DNA from: Bacteroidales bacterium
GTDB taxonomy: Bacteria; Bacteroidota; Bacteroidia; Bacteroidales; UBA932
NCBI GenBank assembly: GCA_017476575.1
Contig: JAFUZO010000079.1
Location: 1 to 64,000 of the forward strand
Length of the DNA: 64,000 bases
Direction: 5' to 3'
Every line of letters starts with the position of its first letter. The first letter of the stretch is position 1. The notes under the pieces were generated by a model. The model was not told the DNA's origin. It saw nothing but the letters and a program-made list of their open reading frames with translations, and did not search any database. The position numbers were made by a program, and so were the translations under genes. Of the stretch, positions 51,180 to 59,711 are shown one piece after another.

Positions 51180-52441
51180 TGCTCAAAGGGGCCACGCTGT
51201 ATCCGGGCGAGGCTCCCCTGGACGTGCGGATTCGCGCCGGACGGATTGCTGAAATCGGACCGGACCTCTCGCCCGGAGCGGGAGCCAGGGTCGTTCCTCT
51301 TCCTGAGGGATGCCTGACCGTTCCGGCTTTCGCCGACCTGCATGTCCATTTGCGCGAACCCGGCCGCCCGGACAAGGAGACCATCCGGACGGGGACCCTG
51401 GCGGCGGCACGGGGCGGGTACACCCTCGTCTGCGCCATGCCCAACCTGGACCCGGTCCCGGACACGCCGGAGCACCTGGCCCGGGAAGAGGCCATCCTCC
51501 GCCGGGACGCCGTGGTGACGGTCCTCCCTTACGGGGCCATCACCCTGGGACGGGAGGGCCGGGAACTGGTGGACCAGCACGCCCTCAAGGGGCGCTGCTG
51601 CGCATTTTCCGATGACGGAAGCGGCATCCAATCGGAAGCGCTCATGCGCCGGGCCATGGAAACGGCCGCCCGGGAGGGCGTCATCCTCGCCGCCCATTGT
51701 GAAGACACGTCCCTGCTGAACGGAGGATATATCCATGACGGACGCTATGCCCGCGCGCACGGACACAAGGGCATCTGCTCCGAAAGCGAATGGGGCCCCA
51801 TCCGGCGGGATCTTCTCCTGTGCGAAGAAACCCTCTGCCGTTACCATGTTTGCCATGTGTCCACGAAGGAAAGTGTAGCACTCATCCGCGAAGCCAAGCG
51901 CCGCGGCGTTCCCGTCACCTGCGAAACCGCGCCCCATTATCTCATCCTCTGCGAGGACGACCTGCAGGAGGACGGGCGCTTCAAGATGAATCCCCCCCTC
52001 CGCACAGCGGCGGACCGGGATGCCCTCGTGGAGGGTCTCCGGGACGGTACCATTGACGCCGTTGCGACGGATCATGCGCCCCACACGGCAGCGGAAAAAG
52101 CCCTGGGTCTGGCCGATAGCGCCATGGGCATCGTGGGGCTGGAAACGGCCTTCCCCGTCCTTTACACGAAACTGGTCCGAACAGGCCTTGTTCCCCTGGA
52201 TCGGCTGCTGGACGCCCTTTCCGGGGCGCCGCGCCGCATATTCGGCCTTCCGGGCGGAAGTGTCGGCTGCGGTGCGAGGGCGGATCTTGCAGTACTGGAT
52301 CTTGACGCTCCATACAGGATTGACAGCCGTACCTTCCTTTCCAAAGGGAAGGCCACGCCCTTCGACGGCTGGGAGGTCCGCGGGGAGGTACGCCTGACCC
52401 TTCACCAAGGAAAAGTCATATATAACAAGGACATACTATGA
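51179..52441 (+). CDS. pyrC: Dihydroorotase
   Basis: The 420-residue amidohydrolase closes carbamoyl-aspartate to dihydroorotate. Zinc ligands are in FADLHVHLREPGRPDKE, HCEDTSLLNGG, CHVSTKESV and TDHAPHTAAEK; ETAPHYLIL is also conserved. It is of the long (class I, Bacillus PyrC-like) type. The start at 51179 overlaps the leader TGA and is favoured by coupling. An ATG at 51164 would add five residues. It overlaps carA by four bases. Confidence 0.94.
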   Translation: MLKGATLYPGEAPLDVRIRAGRIAEIGPDLSPGAGARVVPLPEGCLTVPAFADLHVHLREPGRPDKETIRTGTLAAARGGYTLVCAMPNLDPVPDTPEHLAREEAILRRDAVVTVLPYGAITLGREGRELVDQHALKGRCCAFSDDGSGIQSEALMRRAMETAAREGVILAAHCEDTSLLNGGYIHDGRYARAHGHKGICSESEWGPIRRDLLLCEETLCRYHVCHVSTKESVALIREAKRRGVPVTCETAPHYLILCEDDLQEDGRFKMNPPLRTAADRDALVEGLRDGTIDAVATDHAPHTAAEKALGLADSAMGIVGLETAFPVLYTKLVRTGLVPLDRLLDALSGAPRRIFGLPGGSVGCGARADLAVLDLDAPYRIDSRTFLSKGKATPFDGWEVRGEVRLTLHQGKVIYNKDIL

Positions 52442-53508
52442 TACGCCCCGCCATGAAACTGGTCCTCGAGACCGGACAGGAATTTCACGGCCTTCGCTTC
52501 GGATCCGGAAGAAGAAGCGTCTGTGAGATTGTATTCAACACATCCGTAGTCGGTTATCAGGAGATTCTTTCCGATCCCTCTTATGCCGGCCAGATTGTCG
52601 TGATGACCTACCCGCTGATAGGCAATTACGGCATCACGGACGAGGACTATGAAGCCAGGACCCCGGCCGTGGGAGGACTCGTCGTCCGCGAATGCTGCGA
52701 CACCCCCAGCAATTTCCGCTACACAAAGACCCTGGAGGAGGAACTGGAAGAACACGACATCCCCTGCCTGAGCGGCGTGGACACCCGCATGATTACGAAA
52801 ATCATCCGCACTTCCGGTCGGCCGATGGCAGCCCTGGTGGAGGCGGAAATGCCTATGGAAGAGGCGCTGGCGCTGATTACGCAGACCCCGCGGCCGGAGC
52901 ATCCCGTCTCGCAGGTGAGCTGCCGGAAGCGCTGGGTCACCCGCACTTCCAACCACCGCTTCCATGTCGTGGCCGTGGACTGCGGCATCAAATACAGTAT
53001 CTTGCGCAGGCTCTCCGAACGCGGATGCAATGTCACCATCGTCCCCTACAACACGCCCGCACGGGATATTCTCGCCTTCCATCCGGACGGCATCCTGCTG
53101 TCCAACGGTCCCGGATCCCCCGGTCAGGTACCTGAAATCCGTGCCCTGGTGAAGGAAATCAAGGGATGCAAACCCGTTCTGGGCATCGGACTGGGCATGG
53201 AAGTAATCGGCATCGAGTATGGTGCCAGCCTGACGGAGATGGGATGCGGAATCCATGGGGACCATCCGGTCCGTGACCTTGAATCGGGCCGCATCGAGAT
53301 GGGCGTGCTGAACCAGAGTTTCTGCTTCGAGTCTTTGGAGGGCACCCCGTTGAAGCCCACGCATGTCACGGTCCCGGAAGGACAGGTCGTGGGATTCGAG
53401 CATCTGCAGGACCGGATCATGGGCGTCCAGTTCCACATGGAAGCCGCACCGGGTCCCCAGGATCATGTTCGCCTGTTTGACCGTTTTATCAGCCTGATGG
53501 AGGAATAA
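52438..53508 (+). CDS. carA: Carbamoyl-phosphate synthase small subunit, glutaminase nucleophile missing
   Basis: The 356-residue protein has the full CarA layout: an N-terminal domain (FNTSVVGYQEILSDPSYAGQ, YPLIGNYGITDEDYEA, SGVDTRMITKIIRTSG) and a class I amidotransferase domain (VVAVDCGIKYSILRRL, GILLSNGPGSPGQVPE, GVQFHMEAAPGPQD). The nucleophile motif GICLGHQ reads GIGLGME (Gly251, Met254, Glu255), and NHGF reads NQSF. His and Glu of the triad remain. Glutamine hydrolysis should be lost, as in ammonia-dependent mammalian CPS1, where the Cys is Ser. At least two base changes separate GGA from a Cys codon, so a sequencing error is unlikely. Confidence 0.92.
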   Translation: MIRPAMKLVLETGQEFHGLRFGSGRRSVCEIVFNTSVVGYQEILSDPSYAGQIVVMTYPLIGNYGITDEDYEARTPAVGGLVVRECCDTPSNFRYTKTLEEELEEHDIPCLSGVDTRMITKIIRTSGRPMAALVEAEMPMEEALALITQTPRPEHPVSQVSCRKRWVTRTSNHRFHVVAVDCGIKYSILRRLSERGCNVTIVPYNTPARDILAFHPDGILLSNGPGSPGQVPEIRALVKEIKGCKPVLGIGLGMEVIGIEYGASLTEMGCGIHGDHPVRDLESGRIEMGVLNQSFCFESLEGTPLKPTHVTVPEGQVVGFEHLQDRIMGVQFHMEAAPGPQDHVRLFDRFISLMEE

Positions 53509-53511
53509 GCC

Positions 53512-56500
53512 ATGCCTAAAAGAAACGATATCAAGAAAGTGATGGTCATCGGGTCCGGTCCGATTGTCATCGGACAGGCCGCCGAATTCGACTATGCCGG
53601 CACCCAGGCTTGCCTGGCCCTGAAAGAGGAAGGGTACGAGGTCATCCTTGTGAATTCCAACCCCGCCACCATCATGACGGACACGCACATGGCCGACAAA
53701 GTGTACATGGAACCCCTCCGTCTGGACTACATCGCCAAAATCATCCGTTACGAACGCCCGGACGCCATCGTGCCGGGACTGGGCGGACAGACCGGACTCA
53801 ACCTCGCCGTCCAGCTGGCCGGGAAAGGCATCCTGGAGGAGTGCGGCGTAAAGATTCTCGGCACCTCGTTCGAAGGCATCAAGAAAGCGGAAGACCGGGA
53901 ACTGTTCAAGGAGCTGTGTCTATCCATCGGTGAACCGGTCATTCCTTCGGAAATCTGCTACAGCGTGGAGGAAGGGGTGGAAGCGGCCCGCCGGGTAGGC
54001 TATCCGGTGGTTCTCCGGCCTGCCTTCACCCTGGGCGGAACCGGTGGCGGTTTCGCCGACAACGAGGAGCAGCTGCGCGAGATGATGCGCACGGCCCTAT
54101 ACCTGTCACCGGTCCATGAAGTGCTGGTGGAGAAGAGCATCCGCGGCTACAAGGAGATCGAGTTCGAGGTAATGCGGGACCACAATGATACGGCCATTGC
54201 CATCTGTTCCATGGAAAATATCGACCCGGTTGGCGTCCATACGGGGGATTCCATGGTGGTTGCCCCTGCGCAGACCCTCACCGACAAGGAATACCAGATG
54301 CTGCGCGACAGCGCCCTCCGTCTCATCCGCGCCCTGGATATCGAGGGCGGTTGCAATGTCCAGTTCGCCCTGGATCCGTTGTCCTTCAAATATTACATCA
54401 TCGAGGTCAACCCCCGCGTGTCCCGTTCCTCGGCCCTGGCCTCCAAGGCCAGCGGATTTCCGATAGCCCGCGTCACGGCCAAGATCGCCGTGGGACTTAC
54501 CCTTGACGAAATTACGGTAGCTGGGGCTCCGGCCTGCTGCGAACCCGCTATCGACTATGTGGTGGCCAAGGTCGCCCGCTTCCCGTTCGACAAGTTCAGC
54601 GAGGCGTCCAACGAACTGGGGACCCAGATGAAAGCTACCGGCGAGGTGATGTCCATCGGGCGTACCCTGGAAGAAAGTCTGCTGAAGGCCATGCAATCCC
54701 TGGAGGCGGGATGCTGTCATATCTACAAGAAAAAATTTGACACCTGGAACGAAGAGCAACTCCTGTCGTACATTTCCACCCCCACCGACGACCGCATCCA
54801 TGCCATCGCCCAGTTGCTGCGCCTCCGGATCGACCTTTCCCGCATTTACGACCGGACAAAGATCGACATGCTCTTCCTTGAGAAAATCTATAATATCATC
54901 CGGATGGAACGGCGGGTCCAGGCCGCCCCCTTTGACCTGGAAATCCTGGCAGAGGCCAAACGGATGGGCTTCGGCGACCGGTTCATCGGCCAGCTCTGGA
55001 ACGCAAGGGAAGCCGATGTCATCCGCTTCCGCATGGAGCATCATCTCTTCCCCGTATACAAGATGATTGATTCCTGCGCAGGCGAGAGAGATACTTATGT
55101 TCCTTATTTCTATTCCACCTACGAACAAGAGAACGAATCCCTGCCTTCCGGCCGCCAAAAGATTCTTGTGCTGGGTTCCGGTCCCATCCGCATCGGTCAG
55201 GGCGTTGAGTTCGACTATTCCACCGTCCATGCTATCTGGGCCATCCGTGAGGCCGGCTACGAAGCCATCATTATCAACAACAATCCGGAAACCGTCTCGA
55301 CGGACTACTCCATCTCGGACAAGCTCTACTTCGAGCCGCTGACCATCGAAGATGTCATGAATGTCGTCCGGTTGGAAAAGCCTGAAGGCGTGATCGTGTC
55401 CCTGGGTGGCCAGACCGCCATCAACCTGGCGGCACCCCTCGCCGAGTTCGGCATTCCCATCATCGGCACCGGTCTGGAAGCCATTGACAATGCCGAGGAC
55501 CGGAAAAAATTCGAGTCCATCCTCCGGCATGCCGGTATCCGTCAGCCCAAGGCCCATGCCGTGACGACGGTGGAGGAAGGAGTCCGGGCCGCTGCCGACA
55601 TCGGTTATCCGGTCCTCGTCCGGCCGAGTTTCGTGCTGGGAGGACGGGCGATGATGATAGTCGGGAACGAGGCGACCCTCCGCCACTACCTTCAGAATGC
55701 CGTGGAAATCAATGAAGACTCCCCCGTTTTGGTGGACAAGTACATCATGGGCCGGGAGGCCGAGGTGGATGCCATTTGCGACGGAACGGACGTGTTCATC
55801 CCCGCCATCATGGAGCATGTGGAAAAAACCGGCATCCATTCGGGAGACAGTATCAGCGTCTATCCGGCATTCAGCCTGTCGGACAAGGTCAAGCAAGAGA
55901 TCATCGACGATACGGTCCGCCTGGGCAAGGCCATCGGCATCAAGGGCCTGTTCAACATCCAGTTCATCGTGGACGGCAACGATGATGTCTATGTCATCGA
56001 GGTCAATCCCCGTTCCTCACGGACGGTTCCCTTCATCTCCAAGGCCACCGGCATCCCCATGGCACAGATTGCCACGCGGGTCATGCTCGGCCACACGCTC
56101 GGGGAGCAGGGCTATACCCGGGTGTATTTCCCGGAACGGAAACGTCATTTCGTGAAGACGCCCGCCTTCTCCTTCGGAAAGATCAAGGGCATAGACACTT
56201 ATCTCTCTCCCGAGATGAAATCCACCGGCGAGGCCATCGGTTACGACGACAGCTTGAACCGCGCCTTGTACAAGTCCCTCCAGGCCTCCGGAATGGACGT
56301 GAAGGCCTATGGTACCATCTTCGCCACCATAGCCGACAAGGATAAGGAGGAGGCACTCCCGCTGATCCGACGTTTCTACAACCTGGGCTTCAACATCGAG
56401 GCCACACGCGGTACGGCCTCCTTCCTCAAGGAGAACGGGATCCGTACCAAGAGCCTTCGAAAGCTCAGCGAAGGCAGTGATGAAATCTATCAGGCCCTCC

Positions 56501-56706
56501 GGAAAGGGCATGTCAAGTATGTCATCAACACCATCGACATAAACCAGAAGAGCAGCCACCTGGATGGCTACGAAATCCGGCGGACAGCCGTGGAGAACAA
56601 TGTGACCATCTTCACGGCGCTGGATACCGTGCGCGTCCTGCTGGATGTGCTGGAGGAGATTACTCTGGGAATCTCCACCATTGACCAGGAATACCACGGC
56701 GCATGA
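53512..56706 (+). CDS. carB: Carbamoyl-phosphate synthase large subunit
   Basis: The 1064-residue protein has two ATP-grasp halves (GSGPIVIGQAAEFDYAGTQA at residue 14 and GSGPIRIGQGVEFDYSTVHA near 560). Both metal-site motifs are intact (IEVNPRVSRSSALASKA and IEVNPRSSRTVPFISKA). A C-terminal allosteric MGS-like domain begins near residue 940. The N-terminal MPKRNDIKKVMVIGSGPI and following residues closely resemble Bacillus/Clostridium PyrAB rather than the usual Bacteroides form. With CarA inactive as a glutaminase it should use free ammonia. It lies 3 nt after carA and overlaps pyrK by four bases. Confidence 0.97.
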   Translation: MPKRNDIKKVMVIGSGPIVIGQAAEFDYAGTQACLALKEEGYEVILVNSNPATIMTDTHMADKVYMEPLRLDYIAKIIRYERPDAIVPGLGGQTGLNLAVQLAGKGILEECGVKILGTSFEGIKKAEDRELFKELCLSIGEPVIPSEICYSVEEGVEAARRVGYPVVLRPAFTLGGTGGGFADNEEQLREMMRTALYLSPVHEVLVEKSIRGYKEIEFEVMRDHNDTAIAICSMENIDPVGVHTGDSMVVAPAQTLTDKEYQMLRDSALRLIRALDIEGGCNVQFALDPLSFKYYIIEVNPRVSRSSALASKASGFPIARVTAKIAVGLTLDEITVAGAPACCEPAIDYVVAKVARFPFDKFSEASNELGTQMKATGEVMSIGRTLEESLLKAMQSLEAGCCHIYKKKFDTWNEEQLLSYISTPTDDRIHAIAQLLRLRIDLSRIYDRTKIDMLFLEKIYNIIRMERRVQAAPFDLEILAEAKRMGFGDRFIGQLWNAREADVIRFRMEHHLFPVYKMIDSCAGERDTYVPYFYSTYEQENESLPSGRQKILVLGSGPIRIGQGVEFDYSTVHAIWAIREAGYEAIIINNNPETVSTDYSISDKLYFEPLTIEDVMNVVRLEKPEGVIVSLGGQTAINLAAPLAEFGIPIIGTGLEAIDNAEDRKKFESILRHAGIRQPKAHAVTTVEEGVRAAADIGYPVLVRPSFVLGGRAMMIVGNEATLRHYLQNAVEINEDSPVLVDKYIMGREAEVDAICDGTDVFIPAIMEHVEKTGIHSGDSISVYPAFSLSDKVKQEIIDDTVRLGKAIGIKGLFNIQFIVDGNDDVYVIEVNPRSSRTVPFISKATGIPMAQIATRVMLGHTLGEQGYTRVYFPERKRHFVKTPAFSFGKIKGIDTYLSPEMKSTGEAIGYDDSLNRALYKSLQASGMDVKAYGTIFATIADKDKEEALPLIRRFYNLGFNIEATRGTASFLKENGIRTKSLRKLSEGSDEIYQALRKGHVKYVINTIDINQKSSHLDGYEIRRTAVENNVTIFTALDTVRVLLDVLEEITLGISTIDQEYHGA

Positions 56707-57440
56707 GAAAGGAAAAACTGACCATCCTGTCCAACCTTCCGGTGGCGGCCGCCATCTGGCGGCTGGAACTTGCGACAGAAGATCCCGGCCGGGAGGTGGA
56801 CGGAGAATTCGTGCACCTGTCCGTTCCCGGTCACTTCCTACGACGGCCCCTCTCGCTCTGCGAGGTCAATCCCGGGCGCATCACCCTGTTATACAAAATC
56901 GTGGGAGAAGGGACCCGGACGCTGGCCTCGCTGCCGGAAGGAACCATCCTGGATGCGCTCACGGACCTGGGACATGGATTCCACCCGGAGGCCTGCAGGC
57001 AGGAAGCCCTGCTGATAGGCGGTGGCCTGGGCGCCGCTCCCCTGTATCTTCTTGCCCGCCGGCTCAAGGCCGCCGGCAAAAGCGTAACGGCGGTCCTGGG
57101 CTTCAACCGGGTGGAAGAAGTTGTCCTGGATGCGGCTTTCTGCACCCTGTGCGACCGGGTTGAGATGACGACCCTGGACGGCTCTGCAGGACGGAAGGGA
57201 TTCGTCACGGATGCCCTGGAAGTCCTCGAACTCCGGTACGACTATTTTTACACCTGCGGCCCCATGGTCATGATGAAAGCCGTGTGCGCGCTGCTCCCGG
57301 GAAGCGGCGAAGCCTCGCTGGAGGAGCGGATGGGCTGCGGCTGCGGCATCTGCTACGGTTGCAGCATCCCCACGGCTCAAGGGCCGCGTCGCGTCTGTGC
57401 AGACGGGCCCGTATTCAAAAAGGAGGACCTGTCATGGTAA
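56703..57440 (+). CDS. pyrK: Dihydroorotate dehydrogenase electron-transfer subunit
   Basis: PyrK carries electrons from PyrD (type 1B) to NAD+. The 245-residue protein has an FAD-binding domain (RRPLSLCEVNPGRITLLYKIVGEGT), an NAD-binding region (LLIGGGLGAAPLYLLARRLK) and a C-terminal [2Fe-2S] cluster site with four cysteines in MGCGCGICYGCSIPT and RRVCADGPVF. It overlaps pyrD by 7 bp. Confidence 0.95.
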   Translation: MRKEKLTILSNLPVAAAIWRLELATEDPGREVDGEFVHLSVPGHFLRRPLSLCEVNPGRITLLYKIVGEGTRTLASLPEGTILDALTDLGHGFHPEACRQEALLIGGGLGAAPLYLLARRLKAAGKSVTAVLGFNRVEEVVLDAAFCTLCDRVEMTTLDGSAGRKGFVTDALEVLELRYDYFYTCGPMVMMKAVCALLPGSGEASLEERMGCGCGICYGCSIPTAQGPRRVCADGPVFKKEDLSW

Positions 57441-58348
57441 AAGACCTTTCCGTAAACCTTTGCGGACATCGCCTCCCCAACCCCGTGATTCCGGCCAGCG
57501 GTACCTTCGGCTTCGGAGTGGAAATGGCCGGGTGTATGGACCTTGACGTGCTCGGGGGGATCGCTCTGAAAGGGACCACCCTGGCAGCGCGACCGGGCAA
57601 TCCCACCCCCCGCATCGCCGAGAGTCCGGCCGGGATGCTGAACGCCGTCGGTCTGCAGAATCCGGGCATCGACGCCTTGGTCCATGAAAAAATCCCCGCG
57701 CTGAGAAAGGTGTACGGGGGCCTTGTCATCGCGAACATCAGCGGTTTCTCCATCAAGGAATACGAGGCCGGCTGCGCCAGGGCCGACGCCTGCGGGGGAA
57801 TTGACCTCATCGAAGTGAACATCTCCTGTCCGAATGTGCACGGCGGAGGCATGTCCTTCGGAACGGATCCGTTTTCGGCCGCGGAGGTCACCCGCGCCGT
57901 GAAGGCGGCCTGCCTCCGCACGCCCGTTTTCATCAAGCTGAGTCCCAATGTGACGGATATCACGGCCATCGCCCGTTCCTGCGAGGACGCCGGGGCGGAT
58001 GGACTGACCCTGGTGAACACCTTTCTCGGCATGCGGATTGACATCGCCCGCCGACGTCCCCTGCTGACCAACCGGACGGGAGGTGTGTCCGGTCCGGCCA
58101 TTTTCCCGATGGCACTGCGCATGGTATACGAGGTCGCCCATGCCTGCTCCATCCCCGTTATGGGATGCGGTGGCGTAACGGACACCGCCGGGGTCATCGA
58201 GATGATGATGGCCGGGGCTGCGGCCGTCCAGGTGGGCGCCGCCAACATCCGAAACCCCTTTGTCTGCCCGGACATCATCCGGGCGCTGCCGGCCTTGATG
58301 GACCGGCTCGGAATAGAAACCTTACAGGATATCATCGGAACGGCATGA
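57434..58348 (+). CDS. pyrD: Dihydroorotate dehydrogenase, type 1B catalytic subunit
   Basis: The 304-residue FMN enzyme oxidises dihydroorotate to orotate. Motifs are [46 protein letters not shown], the catalytic Cys in [23 protein letters not shown], and the FMN phosphate site [11 protein letters not shown]...VQVGAAN. The start is the ATG at 57434, supported by homology beginning at [11 protein letters not shown]. It is paired with pyrK as the heterotetrameric NAD-linked enzyme. Confidence 0.96.
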   Translation: MVKDLSVNLCGHRLPNPVIPASGTFGFGVEMAGCMDLDVLGGIALKGTTLAARPGNPTPRIAESPAGMLNAVGLQNPGIDALVHEKIPALRKVYGGLVIANISGFSIKEYEAGCARADACGGIDLIEVNISCPNVHGGGMSFGTDPFSAAEVTRAVKAACLRTPVFIKLSPNVTDITAIARSCEDAGADGLTLVNTFLGMRIDIARRRPLLTNRTGGVSGPAIFPMALRMVYEVAHACSIPVMGCGGVTDTAGVIEMMMAGAAAVQVGAANIRNPFVCPDIIRALPALMDRLGIETLQDIIGTA

Positions 58349-59046
58349 AACAAAGAGAAGTCATTATCGCCTGCGATTTCAGTTCCCGGGAGGAGGTCCT
58401 CGCTTTCTTGGAGCGCTTCCCCGCCGGCAGGAAGCCCTTCGTGAAGATAGGCATGGAACTGTACTATAGCACGGGACCGGAAACGGTCCGCGAAATCAAG
58501 CGGCGCGGGCACCGGATCTTTCTGGACCTGAAACTGCACGACATCCCCAATACCGTCCGGCGGACCATGCGGGTCCTGTCTGAGCTGGAGGTAGACATGA
58601 CCAATGTCCACGCCGCCGGCACCCTCCCCATGATGGAGGCCGCCCTGGAGGGATTGACCCGGATCGACGGGTCACGGCCGAAGCTGATTGCCGTCACCCA
58701 GCTGACATCCACTTCCGAGGAGCGGCTGCACACAGACCTGCTGATCCGGGAAGGCATGGAGGCGACCATCCGTCACTATGCCCGGAATGCCGCCCGGGCC
58801 GGGCTGGACGGGGTGGTCTGTTCCCCCTGGGAGGCCGCCATGGTCAAGGAAAGCTGCGGCCCGTCGTTCCTGACCGTCACCCCTGGCATCCGCTTCGCCG
58901 ATGCCGCGGCCGACGACCAGGTCCGGATTGCCACGCCCGCCCGGGCCCGCGAACTGGGCTCTGACTACATTGTTGTCGGACGTCCCGTCACCGCCGCCCC
59001 GGATCCGGTCGCCGCATACGAGCGCTGCCTGGAAGAATTTGTATGA
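58345..59046 (+). CDS. pyrF: Orotidine 5'-phosphate decarboxylase
   Basis: The 233-residue enzyme makes UMP from OMP. The active-site motif [13 protein letters not shown] holds the Lys and Asp residues. [15 protein letters not shown] opens the barrel, and [15 protein letters not shown] and [14 protein letters not shown] give the phosphate loop. It is the short Bacillus-type PyrF, not the longer (about 275-residue) form usual in Bacteroides. It starts within the pyrD stop (ATGA) and ends overlapping pyrE by four bases. Confidence 0.96.
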   Translation: MKQREVIIACDFSSREEVLAFLERFPAGRKPFVKIGMELYYSTGPETVREIKRRGHRIFLDLKLHDIPNTVRRTMRVLSELEVDMTNVHAAGTLPMMEAALEGLTRIDGSRPKLIAVTQLTSTSEERLHTDLLIREGMEATIRHYARNAARAGLDGVVCSPWEAAMVKESCGPSFLTVTPGIRFADAAADDQVRIATPARARELGSDYIVVGRPVTAAPDPVAAYERCLEEFV

Positions 59047-59699
59047 TAAAACCCTCAGTCTCCATGGAAAAAGACATTGCACGTGCGCTCCTGTCCATCG
59101 GAGCGGTATTCCTCTCTCCGGAAGAGCCTTTCACGTGGGCCAGCGGCATCAAGAGTCCCATTTACTGCGACAACCGGCTCACGCTCTCCGCGCCGGGAGT
59201 GAGGTCGCAGGTGGAAAAGGGACTGGCCGGACTGGTCCGGACCCATTTCCCCGACTGTGAAATGCTGATGGGTACTTCCACGGCCGGGATTGCCCATGCT
59301 GCCATCACCGCCACCCTCCTGAACCTTCCCATGGGCTATGTCCGCGGGGAGGCCAAGTCCCATGGAAGGACGAACCGGATCGAGGGAAGAATGGCCCCGG
59401 GAACCCGGGTGGTCGTCGTGGAAGACCTGATTTCCACCGCCGGCAGCGTATTGGAAGTGGTCCAGGCACTCCGGGATGCGGAAGCCCGCGTACTGGGGGT
59501 CGTCAGCATCTTCACATACGGCATGCCGCGCGGACGGGAACGCCTGTCAGAAAGCGGCGTGGAGAACCACTCCCTGAGCAATTTGGACAGCCTGCTGGAG
59601 GTGGCCGTGGAGGAAGGCCGCATCAGCCGGGAATGGAAGGGTCGCATCCTCGCCTTCCGCGACCGCCCCGATGACGAAAGTTGGATGCAAAACCGCTGA
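59043..59699 (+). CDS. pyrE: Orotate phosphoribosyltransferase
   Basis: The 218-residue enzyme joins orotate to PRPP. It strongly resembles Bacillus-type Pyr[59 protein letters not shown], then the PRPP-binding [14 protein letters not shown] and [11 protein letters not shown]. Translation may begin at 59043 (overlap with pyrF) or at the second ATG at 59064. It is followed after 12 nt by pyrB. Confidence 0.96.
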   Translation: MIKPSVSMEKDIARALLSIGAVFLSPEEPFTWASGIKSPIYCDNRLTLSAPGVRSQVEKGLAGLVRTHFPDCEMLMGTSTAGIAHAAITATLLNLPMGYVRGEAKSHGRTNRIEGRMAPGTRVVVVEDLISTAGSVLEVVQALRDAEARVLGVVSIFTYGMPRGRERLSESGVENHSLSNLDSLLEVAVEEGRISREWKGRILAFRDRPDDESWMQNR

Positions 59700-59711
59700 A
59701 CCGCAATACGC

